From: Chloroflexota bacterium
Lineage (GTDB): Bacteria; Chloroflexota; Limnocylindria; Limnocylindrales; CSP1-4
DNA length: 34,708 nucleotides
Assembly: GCA_017881885.1 (NCBI GenBank)
Contig: JADGQJ010000004.1
Location: 1-34,708, forward strand
Reading direction: 5' to 3'
The position numbers and the translations under genes are program-made. Shown here piece by piece: positions 21,317 through 29,538 of this stretch (positions within the stretch are counted from its first letter, which is position 1; each line of letters opens with the position of its first letter). Below the pieces are notes generated by a model. That model was not told where the DNA came from, searched no databases, and saw nothing but the letters and a program-made list of their open reading frames with translations.

Positions 21317-22276
21317 TTACCAGGAGATCTGCTTGGCCAGGTCGGCCGGAATTACGCCTCGTGGATCGGGCGGCAAGACGCCGTAGATGGTCACCAGCTG
21401 CTTGAACGTGATGCCAGGAGTGGTGACGGCGGGAGCGTCGTTGTCCTTGTCGGAGCGCAGCGCCAGGCCGAGGGTGATGTAGTTCTGCGGGTCGGCCTTC
21501 TCTTCGCGCTGGGCCCATCGGATGATTTCGGCCTCGTCGGGTAGAACCTCGACGACGACGATCATGTGGACGCCGCCGTTGGTAACGGTCTGGGCCGTCG
21601 ACTTGGGTTGCGGCGTCGGGGAGCCACCGGGATTGGCGACGGGAGCAACGGCCTCAGGAGACGGCAAGAGAGTGGCCAGGATCTTGCGATTCTGGATGAC
21701 CATCTTCGTGGTCACCTGCTGCCCGCCCGCGATTTCGATCTTCCACTTGGAGCTGGCGGCGTCGTTGGTGATGTGGAGCTGGTCCATCCAGACGGACAGG
21801 ATGAGGTCGACGTGGTCGCCCGGCACGAGCAACGAGCCGACGCCGTTGACCTGGTCGACTTCCATGGAAACTGCCACCTTGCCGGGGGCGACGGCAGAGG
21901 CGAGGTCCGCGCCCGCGATGAACGATCCGGGCTGCAAGAAGGACTTGTCGGAGTAGATCACGCTACCCTTCGTGATCGTGCCGCCGGCGATTTTGCCGAT
22001 TACCTGGGTTGTCGTCGAGTAGGTGTCCCCTCCGAGGGCGTCGCGCTCGGAAACCTTCATGGGCTGGGTTTCGACCATGTCCCCTGTGATCTTGTCGCCG
22101 AGATTGATGTCCACCTTGGCGATGACGACCGGCACCTGCGGCTCAGGAGTGGGTGTCGGCGAGGCTTTCGCCGAGCCGGTGCCGCTGCCACCGCCGGCGA
22201 CGACGATGACCCCCACCATCGATAGAACGGCGAGGAATACCCCGAATAGGATCAAGAGCCGATTAGATCGCTTCAC
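21317..22276 (-). CDS. cpaB: CpaB/RcpC-type Flp pilus assembly protein (SAF domain)
   Basis: N-terminal TM, 'VPVVIAKVDINLGDKITGDMVETQPM' SAF region, 'VAVSMEVDQVNGVGSLLVPGDHVDLILSV'. Confidence 0.92.
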   Translation of the reverse strand: MKRSNRLLILFGVFLAVLSMVGVIVVAGGGSGTGSAKASPTPTPEPQVPVVIAKVDINLGDKITGDMVETQPMKVSERDALGGDTYSTTTQVIGKIAGGTITKGSVIYSDKSFLQPGSFIAGADLASAVAPGKVAVSMEVDQVNGVGSLLVPGDHVDLILSVWMDQLHITNDAASSKWKIEIAGGQQVTTKMVIQNRKILATLLPSPEAVAPVANPGGSPTPQPKSTAQTVTNGGVHMIVVVEVLPDEAEIIRWAQREEKADPQNYITLGLALRSDKDNDAPAVTTPGITFKQLVTIYGVLPPDPRGVIPADLAKQISW

Positions 22277-22296
22277 AACGTGTCTCCCGAGGGCTT

Positions 22297-22310
22297 GTGA
22301 CAGTAGTCAC
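22297..22310. promoter_or_regulatory. GTGAC-N4-GTCAC dyad in the cpaB leader; TATAGT (22341-22346, minus) is a candidate -10
   Basis: gtgac-agta-gtcac read directly, 21 nt upstream of the GTG start of cpaB. Confidence 0.35.
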
Positions 22311-22433
22311 CACATTAGCCTTGCGGTGCACCTAAAGGCGACTATACCAATGGGCTAGGCCGGTAGGAAGCTTTCTCCGCACATGAGTAGCCGATCGAGG
22401 GGTTGCGAGCGTGGCCGGGGTCGTCGACGGGCA

Positions 22434-22468
22434 CAAAAAAAGGGCCGCGCCTGAGGCGCGGCCCTTAG
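22434..22468 (-). terminator. Rho-independent terminator downstream of the flp pilin gene
   Basis: 12-bp perfect stem aagggccgcgcc-tga-ggcgcggccctt (22440-22466) followed on the minus strand by seven T. Confidence 0.92.
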
Positions 22469-22487
22469 GTAGTCGCAGCGACGAGGC

Positions 22488-22628
22488 TTAGAGCGCCTTG
22501 CCGATTGAGCTGAGGATCGTGTTGATCTGGCCGCTCAGGAACATCAGAGCGGTAATCGCGAGGATGGCGATGAGTGCGAGAATCAGGGCGTATTCCGCAA
22601 GGCCCTGGCCCTTTGACTTGAGAAGCAT
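22488..22628 (-). CDS. flp: Flp/Fap-type type IVb prepilin, 46 aa (not in supplied ORF track)
   Basis: Hand translation: MLLKSKGQGLAEYALILALIAILAITALMFLSGQINTILSSIGKAL*; Flp signature G|QGLAEY; AGGAGG 6 nt before ATG. Confidence 0.95.
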   Translation of the reverse strand: MLLKSKGQGLAEYALILALIAILAITALMFLSGQINTILSSIGKAL

Positions 22629-22652
22629 CAATGGCCTCCTAATAAGAACAGC

Positions 22653-22664
22653 CTCCAATTGGAG
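22653..22664. promoter_or_regulatory. 12-bp perfect palindrome CTCCAATTGGAG upstream of flp
   Basis: Self-complementary, about 25 nt upstream of the flp start. Confidence 0.4.
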
Positions 22665-22853
22665 AGGATGTCGTCATTCTGGAGGTGGTGCCTTGCCGAA
22701 GCCACTAGCAAGATCGTAATGGGACTTGCCCGCAACCCACCTATCCGCACTTGATTCCGGCCGTCGGTCGACGAGTTTCGGGCTCCGATCGTGTCGGGAT
22801 GTGGACAACTCGTTCAGGGCGCCCAAGACGAGGCGCTCAGGGTCGACGTGGAC

Positions 22854-23027
22854 CTAGACCGCCGAGGCGATCAGGCTCAGGAGCGTCGACAGCTGGTCGC
22901 TGAAGAAGACAAGCGACACCACGCAGATCACGATCGCCAGGACGAGGATGAGCCCGTACTCGACGAGGCCCTGGCCGACATCGAGCCGGCGCGTGGCGAC
23001 ACGGCCGCGCGATCGGTCCCGGGTCAC
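22854..23027 (-). CDS. Second Flp-like prepilin, 57 aa, GTG start overlapping the stop of the upstream kinase-like gene (not in ORF track)
   Basis: Hand translation: MTRDRSRGRVATRRLDVGQGLVEYGLILVLAIVICVVSLVFFSDQLSTLLSLIASAV*; GQGLVEYGLIL matches the Flp processing motif; GTGA start/stop overlap. Confidence 0.85.
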   Translation of the reverse strand: MTRDRSRGRVATRRLDVGQGLVEYGLILVLAIVICVVSLVFFSDQLSTLLSLIASAV

Positions 23028-24211
23028 TGAGTGGCCAGCACCAGGACGACCTCACGGTTCTCGTCGACGAGTTCAGCGGTGACCCCGATCGTGTCGGCTC
23101 GCTGCTGAACCTCGCGCCACGTAGAGGCCGGCAGGGCGAGGAGCTGCAGCTGCTTCTTGGAGCTGCGGGCCGCGGCGGCGCCTGCTCGCCGCTCGTCGAT
23201 CATGGCCCTGAGCGCCTCCGGGATGTCACGGTCGCCGCCCTTACCGCGCTTGTCGCCGCGTTCCGGCGCGGCCTCGACCGACTCCTCTTCGATCTCTTCC
23301 TCGACGGCTTCACGCCGGGCCGCGATACGGGCCTCGGTCTTGTTGTCGGACCACTCGATCTTGATCGAGATCAGGTCCGGATGGCACGACAGGAACCCGG
23401 TGATCGTCTCGTCGATGATTCGGAACAGGGCGCTCTCCACGTCCATCGGCAGCCGTCGGTCGTTGCCGAACGATTCGAACTCGATCGGTACCTGCGAAGT
23501 CCGGCCGCGATCGCGGGCCACTCGCCGAAGCGTGGGCACGAGCCCCAGGTCGTCGAGGACCATCGGTCGAACGTTGAAGATGAAGGCCTTCGTCGCGTCC
23601 AGCGTGTGCTGGACCATGCCGACGAGCTCGCCGATCTCCGACTTGGCCTGGGCCGGATCGCGGTCGAGCAGCCGCTCCACGATCTGGGCTTGAAGCACGA
23701 TGTTGGTCAGACTCTGGGCCGGACCGTCGTGCATGGCTCGGGCAATCTCCCGGCGCATGTCTTCCTGTGCCGCCAGGACCAGGCGCGAGACGGCCGGTGG
23801 CAGGGGGGTGCTCACGTCCAGCTTGTCGGCCGTGTGCTGCGGCATCGCGCCGCCCATCGAAGCCCTGTCCAGGTCCGAGCCGTAGCGGCGCAGGCTGTCC
23901 TTGAAACGAGTCAGGACCTTGAGCTTGCCTTCGAGGATGTCGACCTGCGCCTCCATGATCGCGGAGCGCCTCGTGAGGGCCAGCAGCTGGTCGGTCTGCT
24001 CGGCCTCTTCGCTCTGCTCGGAATAGCCGGGCGCCGTCCGCAGCTTGTCGACCGATTGCGAGCGCTTTGTCTCGTGGCGCGCGGCTTCAGTCTTGGCCTG
24101 CTGGACGAGCAGCTCGATTTCGCCGATCTCCCTGGTCAGGAGATCGACCTCACGTCTAGCCCGCTCTGCTATCTCGAGAAGCGGGAGTGGAAGCGGCTCG
24201 GGTGATGTCAC
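23024..24211 (-). CDS. DegS-like histidine-kinase-related protein with intact H-box and degenerate ATPase domain
   Basis: HisKA_3 H-box 'EIARAMHDGPAQSLTNIVLQAQIVERLL'; no recognisable N-box or DxGxG motif, instead 'RIIDETITGFLSCHPDLISIKIEW' and a charged insertion 'REAVEEEIEEESVEAAPERGDKRGKGGDRD'. Confidence 0.8.
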   Translation of the reverse strand: MTSPEPLPLPLLEIAERARREVDLLTREIGEIELLVQQAKTEAARHETKRSQSVDKLRTAPGYSEQSEEAEQTDQLLALTRRSAIMEAQVDILEGKLKVLTRFKDSLRRYGSDLDRASMGGAMPQHTADKLDVSTPLPPAVSRLVLAAQEDMRREIARAMHDGPAQSLTNIVLQAQIVERLLDRDPAQAKSEIGELVGMVQHTLDATKAFIFNVRPMVLDDLGLVPTLRRVARDRGRTSQVPIEFESFGNDRRLPMDVESALFRIIDETITGFLSCHPDLISIKIEWSDNKTEARIAARREAVEEEIEEESVEAAPERGDKRGKGGDRDIPEALRAMIDERRAGAAAARSSKKQLQLLALPASTWREVQQRADTIGVTAELVDENREVVLVLATQ

Positions 24212-24218
24212 CGGGGGA

Positions 24219-24962
24219 TCAGTCCTCCGGCATCCGGATCCAGCCCTGGCGCATGGCGTACACGACGGCCTGGGTCCGGTCGTTCACGCTGAGCTTGCGC
24301 AGGATGCTGGACATGTGGTTCTTGACGGTCTGTTCGCTGATCGACAGGGCGTAGGCGACCTGCTTGTTGGTCATGCCCTGGGCGATGTTGTCGAGGATCT
24401 CCACCTCGCGAGGGGACAACGGAGCGAAGATCGGGGCGGCTTCCTGGCCGTATATCGCCAGCTCGCGGAACTCCTTGAGCACGCGGCTCGCGACGGCAGG
24501 CTTGGCAAAGACCTTGTCGTTGATCAGGTACTCGCCGCTGGCGACGCGATGGATGATCGCGACCAGATCGTCGGGGGCAACGTCCTTGAGGATGAAGGCG
24601 GCCGCGCCGGCCTTGATGGCGTCGAACAGCGCGTCTTCGTCTTCGTTGACGGCCAGGACGACGATTCCGGCCGACGGCAGTTCGCGTTTGATCCGCTGAG
24701 TTGTTTCGATGCCGCCCGGGGCCGGCAGAGACAGGTCCATCAGGATGATGTCGGGCGAGAGCTGCACCGAGAGGTCGAACGCGCCGCGCGTATCCTCGGC
24801 CTCGCCGACGATCTCGAAATCGGGCTCTTTCTCGAGGATGTTGCGCATCCCCACGCGGAAGAGGGCATGGTCGTCGACGAGAAGAATCGTCGTCTTCTCG
24901 CCGGTTCGTCCCGGCGCCCCCGGCCGACGCCGATCCGGTCCGTTGTACTCAATCGAACTCAT
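24219..24962 (-). CDS. NarL/LuxR-family response regulator
   Basis: REC (LLVDDHALFRVG, IILMDLSLP, AFILKDV) and C-terminal HTH LSPREVEILDNIAQGMTNKQVAYALSISEQTVKNHMSSILRKL; ATG overlaps upstream stop (ATGA). Confidence 0.94.
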   Translation of the reverse strand: MSSIEYNGPDRRRPGAPGRTGEKTTILLVDDHALFRVGMRNILEKEPDFEIVGEAEDTRGAFDLSVQLSPDIILMDLSLPAPGGIETTQRIKRELPSAGIVVLAVNEDEDALFDAIKAGAAAFILKDVAPDDLVAIIHRVASGEYLINDKVFAKPAVASRVLKEFRELAIYGQEAAPIFAPLSPREVEILDNIAQGMTNKQVAYALSISEQTVKNHMSSILRKLSVNDRTQAVVYAMRQGWIRMPED

Positions 24963-26071
24963 GCGCTCTCCTCTCCCACTGGAATCGACAGCCAGACGAC
25001 GGTCCCACCGCCCGGCCGCGAGCGAACCTCGAAATGGGCACCGATAAGCTCTGCCCGCTCTCTCATGAACTGGAGGCCGAAGTTGCGACGGCCTCGCGCT
25101 GCGACCGCACTCACGTCGAAGCCCCGGCCGTCGTCGCTGACCTCGAGTATCCAATTCTTTCCTTCGACTTTGGTCGAGACGACCGTATGACCCGAAGCGG
25201 CGTGCTTGCGGACGTTCTGCAACGCCTCCTGGACGATGCGCAGAACGGCGGTCTGCTGGCTCGAATTGATTTTCTCGCCCGGCGCCTGAAGGTCCGTCTT
25301 GACGGGATTGCCGAGGAGTGGGGCCACGCCCTCGACGGCGTCCATGATCGAGCCGTCCAAACCGAGCTGCTCGAGAAGCGGCGGGCGCAGCTGGCTGATG
25401 AAGGTACGTACCTCGCCCAACTCCCGGCGCAACTGCTCGCGCAGGAACCGCAGTTCCGTGTGGGCGACCCGCACATCTTCGTCCAGCACCCGCTCGATGT
25501 ACTCGACCTGGAAGATGGCATTCGAGAGACCCTGCGCGGGCCCGTCGTGGACTTCCTGAGCCAGGCGAGCACGTTCGGCTTCCTGGGCCTGAACAATCCG
25601 CATCTGCAGGTCCGTCGGCAGACCCGGGCCGGCCACTTCGGACAGGAGGCTGGCGTCGCCGCGCTCCAGGAAGAGCCAGGCGTTCTCCATGCTGCGGACC
25701 GACAACTCGAGCTTCGACAGCTCCTGCTGGTGCCTGCCGAGGTCGCCGGTCTGGCGCTCGACGTCGCTGCGCATTGCCTTCTGGCGGGCGTCGTCGGCGC
25801 CGGCTTCGGCCGCCGCGGCGGCATCGCCGGCTTCGGCGATCAGGGCCGGGGCGCGTTCGGCGACGTCGACCATGTCTCGCAGGCGCTGCCAGCGGGCCAA
25901 CGAGTCGCGATAGGACTCGCGGTATCGCTCGGTCACGGAGCGGAGATTGTTGGCTCCGTAGCCCAGCGTGGACTTCGCTTCGGCGTAAAGTTCGTCGAAG
26001 CGGGACTCACGCGATTCTGTGGTGCCGCGGGCAGAGTCCATACCTGTTTGAGTATACGGGTCGTTTCTCAT
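24959..26071 (-). CDS. Soluble DegS-like sensor histidine kinase (HisKA_3 + HATPase)
   Basis: H-box ERARLAQEVHDGPAQGLSNAIFQVEYIERVL; N-box QEALQNVRKHA; G1 DDGRGFD; G2-like NFGLQFMRERAELIGA. Start at 26071 overlaps preceding stop (ATGA). Confidence 0.92.
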   Translation of the reverse strand: MRNDPYTQTGMDSARGTTESRESRFDELYAEAKSTLGYGANNLRSVTERYRESYRDSLARWQRLRDMVDVAERAPALIAEAGDAAAAAEAGADDARQKAMRSDVERQTGDLGRHQQELSKLELSVRSMENAWLFLERGDASLLSEVAGPGLPTDLQMRIVQAQEAERARLAQEVHDGPAQGLSNAIFQVEYIERVLDEDVRVAHTELRFLREQLRRELGEVRTFISQLRPPLLEQLGLDGSIMDAVEGVAPLLGNPVKTDLQAPGEKINSSQQTAVLRIVQEALQNVRKHAASGHTVVSTKVEGKNWILEVSDDGRGFDVSAVAARGRRNFGLQFMRERAELIGAHFEVRSRPGGGTVVWLSIPVGEESA

Positions 26072-27726
26072 GAACAGACGATCCGGAATGCGCGGATTTG
26101 GGACAACGGCGAGCCTTCGGCAGGCGGCCGGCCCGATCCATCGGTCAGAGCAACCGCGCGGAAGCATTGTGTGGCGTTTCCGCCGCCGGAGAGGATGCCC
26201 GGCCACTCCCTTTCGCCGTCGGTTTGGAGCACGATCAGCAGTCTGGACCCGAATTGGCGGGCAAGGGCCAGTACGGCTTCGGGCGATTCCTCGGGCAGTG
26301 CCAGTGCGGTCACGTGTGCCGTCTCGGCGAGCCAGATCGGGTTGTCGGTGATGATCGGGGCATTGGCCGCCAGCGGGACTCCGGCGCGGTCGAGAGCGGC
26401 GGGCAGAGCCTCGTAGCGGGCCCGGGTTCCGTCGGCCTGGTGGTCGATCGAAATGACGGAGACGAACATCAGGGGCACTACCACTGCGGTCGCCAGGGCG
26501 GGACCGAGCCATGCGACCGGCCGCCACCAGTGCCGGAGTCTCCCGACCCAGGCGATGAATGCATCCAACGCCACGAGGCAGCTGACGATGAGCAGGACGT
26601 AGATGGCGCCCGCGGAATGGAGGAAGGTGCCCCACGTGGTGCTGACCGGGAAAACGAGGCCGGTTACCAGGAACGTGATGACGGCCAGAAGGACGAGCGG
26701 CCGCAGGGCGTGAAGGCGGGCACACTTCGGCAGGGCCAGCAGGCCGAGGAAACCGATCGGGAAGCCGGGGACGATCAACACGTCGACGAGGTTGTGAAGG
26801 ACGCCGGTGACGCGCATTCCGAGCAGCGCCGCGGGACCCTGAGCCAGGTAGTGGGCCGCGGTCGGCTGGTCCCGGTAGGCGAAGATGTCGGTGGCGTTTA
26901 CGGAAAGGGCGTTGGCGAGGGTCTGGCCGGGCAGCGGGCTGCCGAAGACGATCCAGTCGCGGACGGCCCACGGGGCGAAGACGACGGCCGCGACGGCGGC
27001 GGGAACGGCGACCAGGCGAAGGCGCTCGAGGCGGGAAAGCCTTTCGCCGGTGGAGCCGAATGTCCAGCGCCAGGCCGCGACGAGCCATGCCAGGCCGAGC
27101 CACACGGCCTCGCTGCGGGTCAAGCCGGCGAAGCCGATCAGAAACCCCAGGGCGATCAACCGGCGGTCGAACGGGCCGCCTTCGGGCGGGCTCGCCGCGA
27201 TGCGCGTCATGAGCAGGCACGCCGCCAGAGAGAGCGCGGCAAAGAGCGCCGTGGAGTCGGGAAGTGCCCCGAACACGACCAGCGGCCCGAGGAAGGAAGC
27301 GACCACGCCCGTGCCCACCGCCAGCGTCCGTGCCCGCCCGACCGGCAGCTTCAGTTCAGCGGCCACGTCGGCGCCCAGGCGCCAGGCCAGCGCGGCCCCG
27401 ATCGCGCTCACGACGACGGAGAACACCTGAGCGGCGCGGAACCAGTTCGCGGCGCCCGCCAGCCAGATCGGGATCGCGGCGATCAAGGTCGGCAGCGGCA
27501 TCCACACCTCGAACGCGGCCCGCGGCACCTCGAGCGGCGGAGTCTGATAACTCCACAGCGCATCGGTCACGAGGCCGCGCCCCTCGACGAGGTTTCGGGC
27601 GACCCCGGCGTAATAGGCCGTGTCCTCTGGAACGGGAAAGCCGACGGTGGCCGCGGCCACGGCCCGGACGGCCAAAGCCAGAACGAAGACGGCGCCGGCG
27701 CTCAGCCACGCCTCGCGGCGGCTCAC
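26068..27726 (-). CDS. GT39/PMT_2-like membrane glycosyltransferase
   Basis: 552 aa polytopic protein; N-terminal 'PEDTAYYAGVARNLVEGRGLVTDALW' GT-C-like loop; paralogous layout to the upstream gene. Confidence 0.8.
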   Translation of the reverse strand: MSRREAWLSAGAVFVLALAVRAVAAATVGFPVPEDTAYYAGVARNLVEGRGLVTDALWSYQTPPLEVPRAAFEVWMPLPTLIAAIPIWLAGAANWFRAAQVFSVVVSAIGAALAWRLGADVAAELKLPVGRARTLAVGTGVVASFLGPLVVFGALPDSTALFAALSLAACLLMTRIAASPPEGGPFDRRLIALGFLIGFAGLTRSEAVWLGLAWLVAAWRWTFGSTGERLSRLERLRLVAVPAAVAAVVFAPWAVRDWIVFGSPLPGQTLANALSVNATDIFAYRDQPTAAHYLAQGPAALLGMRVTGVLHNLVDVLIVPGFPIGFLGLLALPKCARLHALRPLVLLAVITFLVTGLVFPVSTTWGTFLHSAGAIYVLLIVSCLVALDAFIAWVGRLRHWWRPVAWLGPALATAVVVPLMFVSVISIDHQADGTRARYEALPAALDRAGVPLAANAPIITDNPIWLAETAHVTALALPEESPEAVLALARQFGSRLLIVLQTDGEREWPGILSGGGNATQCFRAVALTDGSGRPPAEGSPLSQIRAFRIVCS

Positions 27727-29405
27727 GGCGTCGTTCCCGTCGAACAGCGGGTGTCGCCGGCAGACGTGCAGATTGGGAAGATCGCGAGGGCAGGCGCCGC
27801 GTCGATGGCCGGATCGCCCGTCTTCTCACCGGTGTACGGGATCGTGTAGATGGGCGGCCCGATCCAATCCGGCCGGGGCTTCATCTCCAGGATCGGGGCG
27901 AGCGGGGTCACGATGTGGGCTCGCTCCGCGATCAGCCAGCGGGTGCCGTAGTCGGCGGCCACCTCGCGGATGACCGCAAGGGAGTCGTTGGGCGTGACCA
28001 CCCCGCCGTGACCGGTGAAGTACTCGAACCCGCCCGGGTCGGCGCTGAGCACCAGGTCGGTCTTGGGGGCGCCGGTCCGATCGAGGGCCGCGGAGGCGTC
28101 GAGCCGCATGTCGCGTTCCTGATTCCACGAGCGCGCGGCGAGGAAACCGAAGGCGCCCGCGTTGAGCAGGACGGTGCCGACGGCGGCGATCAGGAACAAG
28201 CGGGCCGCGCGATCCTCCGTCCAGCCGCGCCGGTGCCGGGCGACCCACGTCGCGACGATCACGACGCCCTCGAGCCCGAGAATGTAGGTGATCGGGACCA
28301 GCGCCACGGCCGAATGCAGGAAGGTCCCGTACGGCACGTGGACGGCGAAGACGAGTCCGGCAGCTCCGAACAGCAGGCCGGCATAGAGGAAGAACGGCCC
28401 GAAGTCGATCGATCGGCGGCGCGTCCACGCGCCCACGAGCACGAACGGGGCCAGCACGGCCGAGCAGGCGATGACGAAGAAGACCTGGATCGCCGAGACG
28501 AACCCGAGGATTCGGCTGGCCAGCAGCGGCCCGATTCCCTGGCCGAGGAAACCGGCGAGCGAGGTGTCGCTGGTGACGCTGTTCATCTGCTCGTAATTCT
28601 GGATGAGCAGGATCCGGCCCGAACTCGACGAGGGCGAGAGGCTGCCGAAGACGGCCAGCTGGCGCAGGTACCAGGGCGCCATGACGACGAGGAAGAGGCC
28701 GAAGCAGGCAAACGCATAGCGCCACGGAATCGCCGGCATTCGGCCGCCGTTCGAGCGCCGGGCCCGCCAACGATCCCAAAGGAACGCGAGCCCGACCGCG
28801 GCGCCGAGCAGCACGCCGTCGTTTCGGGCCAGGGTCGCAAGGCCGACCATGAGCCCCGCCAGCGCGAAGGATCGGCGGTCGCCCTTCAGCCCGCGGGCGG
28901 TCAGCCACAGGGCGGCAGTGCCGAGCGGCTGGAACAGCGAGAAGTTGTCGGGCTGGGACATGTAGATGGCCGCCGCGGCAGGAACCGAAACCGCGATCGC
29001 GGCCGCCAGAGCGATTCGATCGCCCGCCCCGACTTCACGTGCCAGCAACCACGTCATCGGCGCCGCCAGCGCCCCGATGAGCAAGAACGGGAGCGCCGAG
29101 GCGAGCGGCGTCGGGCCGAGCAGCCACATCGTCGGCAGCTGCACGAGGGACGCGAGGGGCATCCAGTGGGCGTTGCTCGCGATCGAGAGCATCGGCTTGG
29201 CCGGGATTCGGCCGCCCACGTCGACGAACGACCAGATGAAGTCGATGTTGAAGCCGTGGCCGGCCTGGAGCGCGCGCGCCACGTCTACGTAATAGAAGGA
29301 ATCCGGGTATGCCGCGTCGGGGTGCACGGCGAACAGCACGGCCCGAGCCGCGAGTGCGAACGAATACAGAGCTAAGAGGATCCGCACGGCGTCGCAGCGT
29401 AGCAT
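27723..29405 (-). CDS. GT39/PMT_2-like membrane glycosyltransferase
   Basis: 560 aa polytopic protein; N-terminal 'YPDSFYYVDVARALQAGHGFNIDFIWSF'; stop overlaps the next start (ATGA). Confidence 0.8.
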   Translation of the reverse strand: MLRCDAVRILLALYSFALAARAVLFAVHPDAAYPDSFYYVDVARALQAGHGFNIDFIWSFVDVGGRIPAKPMLSIASNAHWMPLASLVQLPTMWLLGPTPLASALPFLLIGALAAPMTWLLAREVGAGDRIALAAAIAVSVPAAAAIYMSQPDNFSLFQPLGTAALWLTARGLKGDRRSFALAGLMVGLATLARNDGVLLGAAVGLAFLWDRWRARRSNGGRMPAIPWRYAFACFGLFLVVMAPWYLRQLAVFGSLSPSSSSGRILLIQNYEQMNSVTSDTSLAGFLGQGIGPLLASRILGFVSAIQVFFVIACSAVLAPFVLVGAWTRRRSIDFGPFFLYAGLLFGAAGLVFAVHVPYGTFLHSAVALVPITYILGLEGVVIVATWVARHRRGWTEDRAARLFLIAAVGTVLLNAGAFGFLAARSWNQERDMRLDASAALDRTGAPKTDLVLSADPGGFEYFTGHGGVVTPNDSLAVIREVAADYGTRWLIAERAHIVTPLAPILEMKPRPDWIGPPIYTIPYTGEKTGDPAIDAAPALAIFPICTSAGDTRCSTGTTP

Positions 29406-29481
29406 CGGCCGGGTACCACTCTCGCCGGTACGAACGGCCTATCGAGCCCTCCCCGACCGGTGGCGCGCGACGAGTAGCGCC

Positions 29482-29538
29482 GGCCCCTGAGTGCAGCGCC
29501 GCCCCCCGAGTGTACCGCCGCCCCCCGAGTGTACCGCC
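29482..29538. repeat. Three head-to-tail 19-bp repeats in the intergenic region between divergent genes
   Basis: ggcccctgagtgcagcgcc (degenerate), gccccccgagtgtaccgcc, gccccccgagtgtaccgcc. Confidence 0.85.

Noticed and set aside
20016-21386. 456-aa plus-strand ORF antisense to cpaE
   Set aside because: Antisense shadow, no motifs.
26072-27220. N-terminal extension of the 24959..27220 ORF
   Set aside because: Overlaps the GT39 gene out of frame; kinase start at 26071 with ATGA overlap is more plausible.
26098-29375. 583-aa and 703-aa plus-strand ORFs antisense to the two GT39-like genes
   Set aside because: Arg/Gly/Asp/Glu/Gln-rich, low complexity, exactly opposite polytopic membrane proteins.
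29482-29538. CRISPR array at the 19-bp repeats
   Set aside because: Repeats are directly adjacent with no spacers and no cas genes nearby.
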